Numbered from the stretch's first letter, positions 1-12,324 are shown. The stretch is 64,000 nt of DNA from Selaginella moellendorffii (GCF_000143415.4 NW_003314282.1:647221-711220), one strand, 5' to 3'. Translations and numbers: made by a program. Notes: generated from the letters alone by a model not told the origin.

Positions 1-183
1 ATCATCCACAAAGAAGCTAAGCCGAGCAGCAGTTGCTCACGAGAGCCAAGAATCCGTCTAGCAGCGTAGAAAAGCTCCTCTCAGAGAAAAGAGAAGTGTA
101 CATAGCTAGAGAGAAAAGAACACGGGTTTGAAGCTCTGCAAAGTTTGTAAGCTTTATTTGACGAGTGAGAAGAACGAACTTAC

Positions 184-507
184 TCATGATGACGTCCCAC
201 AAAACTCCGACTTACATTCTCTCGCGACTCGAGTGAAGTTGGAGGAGGTCTTGTAACTGGAGTAGCCGGTGTTGCAGAAGCAGGACGCCGAGAGAGGATT
301 GTTCTCGTACTGTGTGCAGCAGCTCACGAAGCAAGCCACCCCGGGAGAGCTGCAAAAATCGATGCAGCCGGCCACTTCGCTCGCATACTTCACACACTCG
401 GGAGAGATACTGGCATTCCCCGCTGCAGTAGTCCATGGAACCATGCTGGACAGCGAGAGCACCAAGATCACGGGAAGAACTACCAGAAGTACTGCTGCCT
501 GCTTCAT
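184..507 (-). CDS. Secreted cysteine-rich LTP-like protein
   Basis: A 107-residue secreted protein. I chose the ATG at 507 because it starts a strong signal peptide (MKQAAVLLVVLPVILVLSL), and a TATA-like tract lies about 55 bases upstream; an in-frame ATG further upstream would put 42 non-signal residues in front. The mature part holds ten cysteines spaced C-9-C-14-CC-11-CxC-19-C-4-C, with two extra cysteines inside the 14-residue gap. That outline matches the eight-cysteine fold of non-specific lipid-transfer and bifunctional-inhibitor proteins, which carry lipids or act at the cell wall. The two extra cysteines and the short last spacing are unusual. Single exon. Family assignment is by cysteine pattern only; another secreted cysteine-rich peptide family is possible. 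Confidence 0.6.
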   Translation of the reverse strand: MKQAAVLLVVLPVILVLSLSSMVPWTTAAGNASISPECVKYASEVAGCIDFCSSPGVACFVSCCTQYENNPLSASCFCNTGYSSYKTSSNFTRVARECKSEFCGTSS

Positions 508-560
508 CTCTGCTGATTCTCTGTCCTGTAACCCCTGTGCTTCTCTGCCTTTCCTGTGAA

Positions 561-570
561 TATATATATC
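561..570 (-). promoter_or_regulatory. TATA-like box of the LTP-like gene
   Basis: The alternating TA tract reads gatatatata on the minus strand. It lies about 55 bases upstream of the chosen ATG at 507, a usual spacing for a TATA box plus a short leader. No experimental support. Confidence 0.45.
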
Positions 571-761
571 CAAAAGGCCATCTTCGTTCAACCTTCCCCA
601 TCGCTGCTTTGTCAAAGAATACGTGGAACGCATCGCGGTGGCAGCCGTTTATTGCGTGTCTCAATTGTCCACGGCAGCCCGGCCACCACGTTCCTTCCTT
701 ATTGAATTTACACCATCACCCCCGTCGTGATCCAAAAACAAAAATTTCCTGACGAGGATTT

Positions 762-3700
762 TTACAGCAGCATCCTCTCGGGGTCCTGCAAATTGGCTGA
801 GAGAGCCTCTAGCAGCCGACCTGAATGGAGGGAAGTGTAATTTATTACGTGAAGGAAGAAAGAACAGAGTGCTCTTACCTGCGATTGTGGTGTCAAAAAC
901 TCTGTTGTCTGCCGATAAAGTCATGCCCATCTTGGTCACGGTACGTGGCCTTCCTCCGCTTTCCGAACAGTCTTCCCAGACAACGACTTTCTCGCCTTTG
1001 CCAACAGCAAGAATGCAAGCCTGAAATTAAACAATAAATTGATGGTTGATTAATAGCAACTTATAGTCGTACCTGGGGTGGATTGATAATAGCACAGAAT
1101 CTGTCCACAGGGAACATTCCAAGATTCGAGATACTGTTAAGATTTAAACCATTAGCCATCCCTCAAAAAATTTCATAGCACATAGCCAACCTGAACGTGC
1201 CTCCTTGGAATTCCTCAGGTTTCAGCTTCCCAGTTCTTGCTCTTTCGGCAAGAGCTTTCACCTGACAGTGCACGAGGATTTCAGAAACTAGTGACGTTGA
1301 GTTAAAGGATCTTACCTCCGTCGAGATTGCAGACAAAGTCTTCAAATCCGCATTCTTTAGAATTGGAGTAATCAAGCCCTGCAACACAGCACACAATCGG
1401 AGTTAAAACTTGGATCAAAATAATATTTTCGTACCTTATCAGTAGCAACTGCTATGGAGATATCTATTGTTTTGTGGAAAACTATCTCTCCAGCCTTCTC
1501 ATCCCAAAAAGCTGAAAAACATTACACCCGGAAGTCATAAGACTTTGAAAAAGAACCACGTCTTACCATTTGCTTCGGGCACGGATCTTAACGCAAGAGC
1601 CGTCGCTCTTATCACGAAATCATTAACCGAAACAGCAGCACCATGTTTCTCTGTAAAAGGAAAACGAATGAGCACAAACACAAAGGCGAACTGAACAACT
1701 GACCTTTCATCTCTTTTCTTAACAACAATGTCGAATCAAGAATCGCGTCTGCACATAAACATACACAATAAGCTCCAATCTTAAAGAGTTTTCCCAGACA
1801 AGTGACTGACTGACCAGCAGATATGTAGAAGTGAGGAATACCAAACTTGGACTCGATCAGCCTCTTCGCAATGATCTACAGTAAGATGGTCACGAGAAAA
1901 GCTGTGACGAAATAACCAAACCAAGAATAACTTACTCTTCTGATCTGACTAGTGGGTATATCCTCAAAATCCAAAGACGTGGGAGGTGACGGGCGAGACT
2001 TAGCATCCTTTGGAGGTTTCCCAGGTTTCGTGCCACCTTTAATGGCAGCCAAAACATCACCTTTCAAAACCACCCCCCGAGGACCTGTACCATTTATGGA
2101 TGAAGCATCCAACCCGCTTTCAGCAAGTAACCTTCTTACTGATGGGCCTACTCTTGACAAAGCCTTAGAACCAGCAGCTGCTGGAGGTTTGGACATCACG
2201 GAAACCTTGCTAGGAGCATCTGCCTGTGGTTTTCCCTCGGTCTTTGTGGCAGAGGGCTGACCACTAAAATCAGCAGCAGCTACTTTCGCAATATCTTCTT
2301 CATTCTCGACCTGGAGAAACACAATAAGAACCTACAAGGAGTGGAATCACGTACCATGACTCCGATAGTTTGACCAATCGGCACATTCTTCGATCCTGAA
2401 GGAGATGCTATCTTAGCCAAAAACCTGAAAATAAACAACAGTTCTTAGGTCAGTGTAAAGAAAACAAGAAGAGGCGTAGAAACGATGGACATACCCTTCT
2501 TCCACCGACTCAAAATCCACTGTTGCTTTATCCGTTTCTATTGTACAGAGAACATCCCCCGCGGAGACCTGTGTAGTTTATTAAAGACTGACCGGATGAA
2601 ACACGAAGGCTAAAGTATTACCTTGTCTCTTTCCTTTTTTTTCCATTCCACAATGTTTCCTTGCGTCTGCACGAGTATTAAACTAGTTTATTTGCCTCGA
2701 TATCGGTAGAAAACTGCATACCATAGTTGGAGACAATGCTGGCATCCCAAGAACAATGTGCGGCGGCAAGTTCGATGCTGGGGGAGGCTTGACGTTGGCT
2801 TGCTGTGCTGTGGACGATGGCTTCGATGAGGGCTGTGCTTCCTTTTTGGCTGCCGGGGGAGCAGCAAAATCACTGCTCGACACTTTACCGATATCAGACG
2901 CGTCCTCTACCTAGTACGCAAGCATATACTGCTCAGTTGACTCTGCTATAAAGACTTAAAAGCCTACCATAACTCCGATTGTCTGACCAACTGAAACGTT
3001 GTTTGTGCCCCCCGGGACCAGGATCTTTGCTAGAAATCTGCATGGAGTTTGTAAGAAACGTAAGACTCTTAACAGGTCACGTACGCACCCTTCCTCCACA
3101 GACTCGAAATCGACAGTAGCCTTGTCAGTTTCTATCACGCACAGAACATCTCCCGGGGACACCTGTGGTATAAGGACAGCATGAACTGACCAGTAGCAAA
3201 GATTTGCTATTGAGTACCTTGTCACCCTCTTTCTTTTTCCACTGTATAACGTTTCCCTGTGTCTGCACAATCACCTCGGTAAATACCTCAAAGTATCAAA
3301 CTAAAGAAAAACTCCATACCATAGTGGGAGAAAGCGCGGGCATTCCGAGAACGATAGCGGGAGGCTCTGAGAAAATAAATCATCCATGGAATCCCTCGTA
3401 AAGGAAAAAGCAACCAAAAAAATCGCACATACCGCCAGAGGCAAAGCATCGAATTCCGGGCACTGACTGGCAAAAAAAACTGGTTATTTTTCTCGCAGAA
3501 AGATCAAAGCGTTCCAAAAAGCTGGCTACTTACCAACGACGCCGGCTTCCATGCTTGAACCGCGATCGCGTTCGTCGATCTAGAAAAAATAAAATTCAAG
3601 CGATGGAGCAGCTCAAGAGAGATTCCATTCCAATGCGCAAGTCTACCTGAACAAGGATTGCGCATCAAAGCAGCAGCTCTCCGGTGGTCTGCAATCCCAA

Positions 3701-3819
3701 ATTCAGTCATCGAGAAGCTAGAACCGGAGCATTGCGCGATCGGAGTACCTGAGAAAGTGGGAATTGGAGAATCGAAGTGCCGCGGGACGAAGCGCCCGAA
3801 TCAGGCGCCGTGCCGCCAT
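762..3819 (-). CDS. Dihydrolipoyllysine acetyltransferase (E2) of mitochondrial pyruvate dehydrogenase
   Basis: E2 core subunit of the pyruvate dehydrogenase complex. I trace 22 exons from ATG 3819 to TAA 762 (coding total 1845, 614 residues). Exon 1 (3749-3819) gives an arginine-rich presequence, [17 protein letters not shown], typical of mitochondrial import. Two lipoyl domains follow, each beginning [10 protein letters not shown] and carrying [11 protein letters not shown]; the lipoylated lysines are about K109 and K235. The E1/E3-binding domain starts near 323 ([14 protein letters not shown]) and the acetyltransferase domain fills about 385-614, including GGTFSISNLGM. The two-lipoyl layout and length match plant E2 component 1 (about 637 residues). 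The usual HxxxDG catalytic motif reads NRVFDT: His is replaced by Asn587, Asp591 is kept and Gly is lost. The protein may therefore be a weak enzyme or a structural E3-binding type subunit. Confidence 0.93.
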
Positions 3820-3992
3820 CGCGGATCCCCCTCCGCCCTAATCCTCAAACCCTAATGCCACATTTTCGAGAAACCTCTGTTTTTATAAAATCGAAAGCTT
3901 TGTTCTTCTACATAGGATTAGAGCTAGAAAGAAAGCTTCCATGCTCGCCGTATCTCCATTTCTCAGCTCTTCCTCTCAAATATCCTCTTGTT

Positions 3993-3997
<5 letters not shown>

Positions 3998-4032
<35 letters not shown>
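3998..4032 (+). repeat. (CT)n microsatellite
   Basis: About 17 uninterrupted CT units. It lies just past the stop codon of the minus-strand PIN gene and about 180 bases upstream of the E2 start, so it may sit in the PIN 3' UTR or the E2 promoter (as GA on their sense strand). Confidence 0.95.
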
Positions 4033-4034
<2 letters not shown>

Positions 4035-4055
4035 AGATAGAAAATCCACGAAGCA

Positions 4056-6520
4056 CTACAGACCCAAGAGCACGTAATACAAGAGAGTGATTGGAAATGA
4101 CACGAGCATGCCGAAGATGACCCTGTAGAAAAAGAAAAGTTCGAGAAAATGAGCAAAGAATGAGCAAAGCGATCGAATTTTCACGCAAAGATCCGAAAAA
4201 AAGCGAGGGAGGAACCGAGGCTTACGCGGTGCTCAAAATGTCGGGATGGACATTATACTCCTTGGCGAAAACAAAAGGCACGATTCCTTGAGGCAGTGCG
4301 GCCTACAAGAAAAAAGATGGAGGAGAGAAAAGTTAGAAATCCTTTCCAGTGATTGAAACTTTTTGCGAGCGCTTGAAACGTACCTGGACGATGGAGACTT
4401 TGAGCTCCACACTCCGGAGTCCACAGGCGATGGACGCGGCCGCCATGACCGCCGGGCCGGTGAGAAATCGCACCACCATGCCGTAGATCGCCAGAGAAGT
4501 TCCACACGCCAAAAGTCTCTTCTGGAGAGCCATGAAAAGTCCTGCTCGCGAAGAACAATCGTCAAAAACTCTCCAGAAAGAAAACATATGATCTTCACGC
4601 ACCCAAGCTGAACATAGCCATCCCCAGGCCAGCTCTGGAGAGAATTGTGATGGACTTGTCGACGATCACAGGCATTTCGATGTGCCACCTTAGAAAAACG
4701 AAGAAAAAAAAAAGAGGTTTTGAGAAGATCTCCGGAAGAACGAGAAAAAGATTTAACTTACTTGAACGAGATGAGAGCCCAGATAACTCCAATCAAGCTC
4801 GAGTAAGTGTTGGGATTGCGAACAAGCTTTCGCCACACCATGCTCAGTATCACCCTCGTCATAATCCGAGCCGGAGGCATCTCGGCCTTGTTGTCGCCGT
4901 CTTTCGGAGCCAGCTCCGCCGTGGAGCTGGATCCAATCTTGGTGAGGCTTGGCCCCTCTTTATCCGCGATCATGGATTCATCCCCGCGGAAGCTCGGCCT
5001 GTTGCCAAAACTAAAGTCGTCTCGATCGTACTCGTCATACTGTCGGCCCGGAACTGCAAGACAACACGAGTCCACAAAGTCAAGCCGGGAAATGCTTATA
5101 AATCACGAGAGCTACGTAACGTTTCTGGCTGCAAGCACTGCTTCGAGCAAGCCGGGGATGCGAAGAGCAGATGAAAGAGTGAAGCTTGCTTACCGGATTG
5201 ATGAGCGAGTGGCGATAGTCTCTCTTTCAAGTCTCCTCCATTAATGTTGTTGTTCGTGGTGGTGGTGGCAGTATAGTCCGAAGTTCCACCATAGCCACCA
5301 AGAACACCACCGTGTTGCTGCTGCTGGTGCTGCGGATGAGCTTCCGAGACTGGCGAGGCGCTGGAGCTCCACACGAACATGTGGAGATCTTTGGCGTTTG
5401 GATCCTCGGCCGCTACCGCCGACCTGTTGTTGTGGACGAGCTTTGGAGAAGCGCGGAGTTCTCCTCCGTGGTGATGCTTTGGAGAGAATCCAAAGCCGCC
5501 ATCGCCGGGCTTTGGAAAGATGGAGCTGCTGCTGTTGTAGAGCGGGAAGCGAGGTGACGGCGAGGCGGCGGCGGCATTGTTGAGAGCTCGCGAGTTCTCC
5601 TCGTTGAAGTTGGAGGTTCTCGGCGTCGGACCGCGCGACGAGTGGAGCGAGTAGACATCCGTGTTGGTGAAATTCGACTGCCGCGGTGGTGGGATGTTGG
5701 TGAAGCTCATGAGCGAGTAGAAGTCATTCCGGTTGAAGCTCGACTCTCTCGGAGTCAAGTTCCGCGACGAATGCATCGAGTAAATCTCCGCTCCGGTGAG
5801 GTTGGAGGGCCGGGGTGTGAGCGCTTTGGACGACGGCATGGATCTGAGACCCACGGATCTCCTCGGCGAGAGCATGGAGTGGTGCGAGGACACCGACTTC
5901 CTCACGGTGACGTGAATCTTTCCATCGTCGCCCACCTCGGCGTCGGTCTGGAGCGGCTCGCGGCCGTCGAGCGAAACCACGTCCGACTCGATCTTGAACG
6001 AGATGATGGATCCGGCGGTGTCGGGGAACTGTTCTTGGATGAGCAACTTCGCGCTGCGGTACTCGTAGAGGAAGAGTAGAAAGGTGTACCAGATGACGCA
6101 CTGGAGCACCACCGCCTGGACGATCAATCCACCGGGCTTGGCTCCATACATGGCTGCCAGGAGTGGAATTCCCATCACCAGCGTGTTTGGAAGCGTGGCG
6201 AGCATGAACAAGGTGATGAGCCACTCGAGGCTGCCGTGGCGCGACAACTTGACCCAGAGCGCGAGCGCGGCGAGAATTGCGAGCTTCTGGACGATGTCGG
6301 CGGCGATGAACTTGAGATTCATGGCGTAGGGGTTGTTGCTGCTGACGATCTCGAACGAGAGCAGCGGCACCGCGAAGATGGCGACGAAGCGATTGATCCC
6401 GCCGCACTGCTCCGGCGTGAGGATCCCCCACCACCTCACCGAGCCGTAGGCCAGGATCATCGCGACGTAGAGTGGCACCACGGCGCTCAGCACGGTGTAG
6501 AGATCATGGAGACTTATCAT
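4056..6520 (-). CDS. PIN: PIN-family auxin efflux carrier, long-loop type
   Basis: Plasma-membrane auxin exporter. Six exons: 6520-5194, 5053-4762, 4688-4603, 4541-4384, 4302-4226, 4122-4056, giving 668 residues. I chose ATG 6520 because the product then opens [20 protein letters not shown], the standard PIN N-terminus; an in-frame upstream extension is not PIN-like. The first five membrane segments fill about residues 1-160, including the [20 protein letters not shown] stretch. A hydrophilic loop of about 350 residues follows. It holds several TPRxS-type repeats ([21 protein letters not shown]), the sites used by PINOID-type kinases. Five further membrane helices end in the conserved [11 protein letters not shown] tail. 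The six-exon pattern is that of classic seed-plant PIN genes. The long loop predicts polar plasma-membrane rather than ER localisation. Confidence 0.96.
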
Positions 6521-6699
6521 CTTTGCTCCTCCTCCGTGTTCGTGGAGCTGGAACTCCTCCTTTTCTTCCGCGGCTCGATCGATCAAACAGCTTTTCTACG
6601 GACCAGGTACGCTCGTCATTCCTGGAAAGGAGGAGAAAAGGCGTTAAAGTCGGTCGATCGATCGCGATGATCACAAGACTAGAACGAGAGGGAACAAGA

Positions 6700-6734
6700 G
6701 CGAGAGAGAGAGAGAGAGAGAAAACAAGAGCGAG

Positions 6735-6767
<33 letters not shown>
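6700..6767 (+). repeat. (GA)n / (CGAGAG)n microsatellite in the PIN 5' region
   Basis: Two GA-rich tracts, interrupted by AAAACAAGAGCGAGAGC, lie 180-250 bases upstream of the PIN ATG. On the PIN sense strand they read CT, a common pyrimidine-rich feature of plant 5' leaders. A short open frame through them codes alternating Ser-Leu and is an artefact. Confidence 0.9.
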
Positions 6768-6769
<2 letters not shown>

Positions 6770-8336
6770 TGTAAGGAATGTAAGAATGTAGTAGCATACC
6801 TTTGATGAATTCGTTGCGAGCTCTAGCATCGCGCGCTGCTATGCCAGTTCTTCTCTTAAATGCCTCCCAAGAACACTCAACGGTGCCGCGGCATTCTCTT
6901 TACGCCGCTCAATCAATGCTCTTGATGCTCGATCGAGCGCCGGGGGTGGCTGCCCTGATCTGTCACTCTCCCAGACGATCCAGGCACTGGCCTTAAAGCA
7001 TCCAGCGATCGACCAATCGCGAGCTCCCTCTATCTTGCGATCCTAGCTCGCTCCCTGCGCGCTCGCTTACAAATCCGAGAAGAGGTTGAGAGCCCAGGCA
7101 ATGCTGCTGCTGCTGCTCGTCCTGCCGCATTCGCATTCGCCGCTGCCGAATCGCTCGCCGCCGCTGCTGCATGCGCATTCGCATGCTCGCGCCGATTGAT
7201 CCAATCGATGCTCCGTCTCGATCGAAAACCCCAAAACCGGAAAGAAAGAGAGAGGGGAGTGAGAAGAAGAATTCCTTCCTCGAGAGAATGGAGTAGAAGA
7301 AGAAGAAAGAGCCCTTCTCTCTCTTTCTTTCCTCAGTGTCCCACAGTACCACAGCATTATGCCCTGGCCTGGCACAGTTCTGGAATCTGGAATGTCACTG
7401 GCCCACTGGCGCGGGCCATTCCGGATCGGAATGGGCGGGGCCAGTGGACGAGGATCGCATCGCCACGTCACCCTGCCCCTCCTCTGGGGGACACCCCGCC
7501 ACATCAGCGCCATTTTCGAAGCGTGGTTACTCGTAATCTGGTCTTACAACATCAATCCCCTCATAAACAAAGCCAGGAAATTTTTACACTTGACGGGTGA
7601 AATGGGTGAAAAGGTTAAAGTTTTTTTTATTTCCCCCGTATGTCTCCATCTCTCGACCAACATCCTACAGAGAGAGACTCACGGGTCTCCTCGAAAAGAA
7701 AAAGACTCTATACACCAGAAATCTCTCTCGCGGATTAATTCCAATTTCTATACCTTGGAAGCTAATGTATGGGAATATCTAATATGCCCGGCGCACATGC
7801 AGCGCCAACCCTAAAAATTGGGAGCAACACTCACATCGATACAACTAAGTTTGAGTTGGGACGAGACACGCAAAGCGGGGATTGTTTTTAAGGGGGCATA
7901 TCTCCTCCCGTCTCCTCTGATCCGCCATTTCACCAAAACACAGTATAGTACTGAAAAAAGGCGCAAATCTTACGATTAAAACTTTGTGTGGCATGCATGC
8001 TTGTCTCTGTCTGTTTGGGGACTGGCGCTCAGAAATCTGGTGCAGAACGAATCTTTCTTAGCTTACAAAAACAATTGTCTCTCTCACCCGCTCTGCTGCT
8101 CAGTATTTTTGCGAGAGAATTTGCATCGCATCGCTCTACCATACCAGCCACAGGCAGAAAACAGAACGGAAGCAGAACGCAGAAAGCAGAATGCAGAAGC
8201 AGGAATGCAATCGATTTTTCAACTAACAGAGGGGATATGATGATGAAGAGTTCCACTCCTAAATCCGGAAACACGGCGCACGCTACGCGCTACTCCTTGC
8301 TTGCTGCCAACCTGCAAAGGCATATAATGTTTTCGT

Positions 8337-8612
8337 ATTACCCTGCCTTTGCATAATCAGGTGACAAATCACACAACTTGACCTGCTATTGTATTTTCAA
8401 GCTAGACATAACTTGTACACTCTGGAGTTCTTTCCACAGCTGATATGCAACTATGATTTTGCTATTACCCCACCTTCTCGCCTAATCAGACGACAAATCA
8501 GATCAACAACACACCAACTTGATCTGCCCAATTGTGTTTTTAAGCTAGGGACAGCATCTTTGCTTCTGCACGCTCTGGAATTCTTCCACCAGTGATATGA
8601 AACTATGATTTC
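8337..8612 (+). repeat. Diverged tandem duplication, two units of about 127-149 bases
   Basis: Unit 1 (about 8337-8463) and unit 2 (about 8464-8612) share the same order of phrases: attaccc, aatcag-gacaaatca, acttga-ctgc, attgt-tttt-aagctag, ctctgga-ttctt-cca and gatatg-aactatgattt. They differ by many substitutions and small indels, so the duplication is old. No coding content is seen. Confidence 0.75.
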
Positions 8613-9075
8613 GGATTTGCAGCAAAAGCTCCGTGTATGAGTGGGAAAAATCTGTGCCTTGGGAATTTAGTAGTGTTAGATATTTCATCCAAATGATGAT
8701 TATTGGTGATTTCGTGAATATATCTTTCTCCTTTTCCTATTTTGCATTTGTAGCCGGGGAACCACTTTTGCTCGCCATTCAACGTGCAGCATGGGCCAAC
8801 ACCCAAGGAAAAAGTTGGCGAGGGACAGCGACAAAACCTTGTCAAATTTTTCACTCATCACTTCACATGCCAAAAAATCCATCCATCCAACCATGCTTTT
8901 AGACGAGGAAAACAAAGAATACATACAAATCTCAGTCATACATAGCTTGCGGACAAGACTCTTTTCTAGCTTTTGACCGCGCCTCTCCACATTCCCGCGA
9001 GCTGGTAAATCTCGCTACTTTTTTTAAAAATTAGGGCTCTTCACAAGTGCCCTAAAAACAGGGCTGCTCGTCGCG

Positions 9076-12000
9076 ATGCTGCTCCTGGCCCTGTGGCGTC
9101 GCCTCGGCCGGCGATCCAGCGCCGCCGGCCATGTACGATGCTTCTCCTCAGCTCAGGCGCTGCCATCGGCGGAGGATTTCGCGGCGCGGCGCCGCGAGGA
9201 TGCTCTTCTCGGTGAGATCGATGCGCGCTACCCCGCATTCATGGTTTGGGGATGCAACACCGACGTCGGCAAGACGCTCGTCTCCACTGGTATGGCGGCA
9301 GCGCTTCTTTCGCCCGGAAAGAGCCAGAAATCGCATGTCCTCTATGTGAAGCCCGTCCAGACGGGATTTCCAGATGATTCCGACGCCAGGTCTGTGACGC
9401 AGAGGATAGATTCTCTCGTCGGGAGGAGCGAGAGCATCTTTCTCTCCAACCGGACAATGTGGCTGTCCGATGAGGCTTCCAAAAAGGCAGCATTGACGAA
9501 AAGATCCACAGACTCCTCGGGTTCCTGGAAAAACTCTGCGAATTCAGTGAAAAGCTCCTCCAGTCTGACTTGCGAGACGCTGTGGAGCTGGTGTGCGGCT
9601 GTTTCTCCACACTTGGCCGCTCAGCAGGAAGGTGGCGGTGCTAGCGACGACGAGCTGCGAAAAGTTTTGCGAAGCTCGCTGTGGGAGTTCGGCGCTGGCG
9701 CGTCTCAAACGGGACGGAGCTGGGCTTTCGTTGAGACCGCGGGTGGTGTTGCGAGTCCGGCTCCCTCAGGAACTTTGCAGTGCGATCTTTACAGGTAGTA
9801 AGAAGTATATTGTGAGAAATCACTAACCTTTTTGGTTTTTCGCTTTTCTTTTTGAGACAGGCCTCTTCGACTACCTGGAATTCTAGTCGGAGATGGAAGG
9901 CTAGGAGGAATATCGACTACTCTAGCGGCGTATGAAAGCCTTCTCTTGCGAGGATACGAGACAATCTGCATTGTAATTCAGGACATGGGACTGGGAAACA
10001 ATCAGCATCTGTCCAAACAGCTCCATAACAGGTATATCTTCCATACCATGCGATTCCGATGCTAGTTTAGCTCGTCAGAGTGCCGGTCTTTGTGATCCCT
10101 GCCGTACCAAAGAATCCAGGTGACGATCTTGCGGGCTGGTTTCACGACACCAGCAGTACGTTCGTTCAAGTGGTGTCACTGCTCGAAGATGCGTACCATA
10201 AGCGAATACAAAGGCTGCGTGAGATGCCCAAAAAAGCATCGGAGCTTCTCTGGTGGCCCTTCACGCAGCATAGATTGGTGCCCGAGGAGAACGTGACGGT
10301 TATAGACTCTCGATCGGGCGAATTCTTTTCAGTTTATGAGGTTTGTATTATACTGCTTTCTTTTAGTTGCGTACTGACTTTTCAAACTGTGCCAGAATAA
10401 ACACGGCCGCTTTGCTCAGCAGTTTGATGCTTGTGCAAGCTGGTGGACGCAGGGGCCCGATGCATCACTGCAGGTAAGTTTTTGAGTTTTTCCAAAGCTC
10501 TTCTAATCATTACACACCAGTCTGCCTTCGTCTAACAGACGCGTTTGAATTTTTGAGACTCCAGCATGAGCTTGCGAAACAAATTGCGTATGCTGCGGGC
10601 AGATATGGTCACGTTATGTTCCCCGAAAATGTCCACGAGCCTGGCCTTCGCTGTGCTGAATTACTACTCCAAGGCGTTGGACGAGGTAAACACTGCTCTG
10701 GCTTAATTATATCTTACGAAACTTTTATTTTTTCAAGGCTGGGCACATAGAGTTTATATTTCTGACAATGGATCGACCGCTACTGAAATTGCTCTCAAAA
10801 TGGCTTTGAGAAAATATGCTGTTGATCATGGCTTTCTAACAAATCAAGGAGATAAGAAACCGGACTTCAAGGTAATCTTCTCTAAAGTTTCGTTGTGTTT
10901 ATCATTTTGCCGATTGTGCTGCTCAGGTTCTTGCACTCAGAGGCTCCTATCATGGAGACACTTTGGGAGCAATGGAAGCGCAAGCGCCATCTCCTTACAC
11001 AGGATTTTCGCAGCAACCTTGGTATTCTTCTTACTTTTTTAGCTCCTTTTGGGTTTCAATAATCTATGCGCATGCTTGCTTTGATGATTGAACAACAGGT
11101 ATTCCGGAAGAGGCGTCTTTTTAGATCCACCGACCGTGTGCTGCCAAAACAGGAAATGGCAATTGCGGGTGCCAGAAAGATATGGCACTATAGCAACTGG
11201 TAAACTGCTATCTGTTTATCTCGTCCTTGCTGATTATTCTTTACGATGAATGGCAGAACTTGCATGGGATGCCAGAGAAGACGTGTTTGCTTTGGGAAGG
11301 GATAATACGGAGCTGGCTAAGATCTACTCGTCCGCGATAGAGAAGGAGATTATGAGTAGCCAAGGCAGTTTAGGCGGACAAACAATTGCCGGTCTCATCA
11401 TCGAGCCGAGTAAGACAAATTGGAACATGTGTTAAATCTCATCGTGACGTTTGCAGTCATCCACGCTGCTGGTGGAATGGAGCTCGTGGATCCTTTGTTC
11501 CAGCGCATACTTACACAGCAATGCAAGTGTCACAAAATCCCAGTTATCTTTGACGAGGTGTTCACTGGATGTTGGCGACTTGGTGCCGAGGTAGCATATC
11601 GTTTCAAATTTTTCTCGTTTTTTTCTGAAGTTTGGTTTTTTTGACGAACGTCTATTTGCGTGCAAGTCTGCTTGGGAGCTTTTAGGATGCAAGCCAGACA
11701 TTGCCTGCTATGCCAAGCTTTTGACTGGAGGAACTGTTCCTCTAGCAGCTACTCTCGCCACTCAAGACATATTTCAAGCTTTTGAAGGGGCGTCCAAGGT
11801 ACGTAAAATTTTCTCTTCAATGAATCTGTTCTGAAAGAAAGCTTCACAACCGCAGCTCGATGCTCTCTTGCATGGTCATTCCTACACGGCACATCCGGTC
11901 GGCTGCTCTGCCGCTGTTACAGCGCTGGAATGGTTCAAGGACCCGTCCAAGAATCCAAATCTATTGCCTGGCACAAGTCGTCTCCAGGAGGTTAGCGGTT

Positions 12001-12324
12001 ATAACTTTCCGTGTTCTAAAGAACTAATACTTTCGCCGGTGCCAGCAATGGGATCCAGAGCTGGTGGCCGAGATATCAAGCCGTTCTTCCGTGGAAAGAG
12101 TGATCTCTCTGGGAACGCTCATGGCGCTAGAGCTGCGATCAACCTCATCAAGCCAAAAGGGCTATAGCTCGCTACTCTCCAGCGGCGTCGTGAAGGAACT
12201 TCGCCAAGAGCTTGGGATCTACACTCGACCACTGGGAAATGTGGTCTACTTCATGTGTGGCCCATTGACAAAGCCCAGTGTGTGCTCATCGCTACTGAGA
12301 AGAATGCTCAAAGTGTTAGAATAA
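9076..12324 (+). CDS. BIO3-BIO1: Bifunctional dethiobiotin synthetase / DAPA aminotransferase, mitochondrial
   Basis: One polypeptide with two consecutive biotin-synthesis enzymes: 7,8-diaminopelargonic acid aminotransferase and dethiobiotin synthetase. Thirteen exons (9076-9794, 9861-10031, 10079-10340, 10396-10473, 10565-10685, 10738-10871, 10927-11021, 11099-11199, 11257-11409, 11457-11590, 11667-11798, 11856-11990, 12046-12324) join to 837 residues; the Arabidopsis fusion has about 833. The start gives an arginine-rich presequence (MLLLALWRRLGRR), fitting mitochondria. Dethiobiotin synthetase covers about 50-300, with the P-loop GCNTDVGKTLVS at 59-70 and KPVQTG. The aminotransferase covers about 340-837: WWPFTQH, FDACASWWTQGPD, HVMFPENVHEP, SDNGSTA, RGSYHGDTLGAM, IFDEVFTG and YAKLLTGG with the probable PLP lysine K673. 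All key motifs look intact. Confidence 0.96.

Larger units (their letters stand above)
6521..9075. other. PIN upstream region / intergenic, no gene seen
   Basis: This 2.5 kb lies between the divergent PIN (minus) and BIO3-BIO1 (plus) starts. It holds GA-rich tracts near the PIN start, a GC-rich stretch at about 6900-7500 that probably belongs to the PIN promoter and 5' UTR, and a tandem duplication at 8337-8612. Open frames here are low-complexity or lack any recognisable domain. I see no supported gene. Confidence 0.6.

Noticed and set aside
6504..6797. Open frame with Ser-Leu repeats upstream of PIN
   Set aside because: It reads through the GA/CT microsatellite and has no domain.
7067..7600. 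Open frames of 120-150 codons on both strands in the PIN upstream region
   Set aside because: GC-rich leader sequence with no recognisable domain or splice structure; more likely promoter or 5' UTR.
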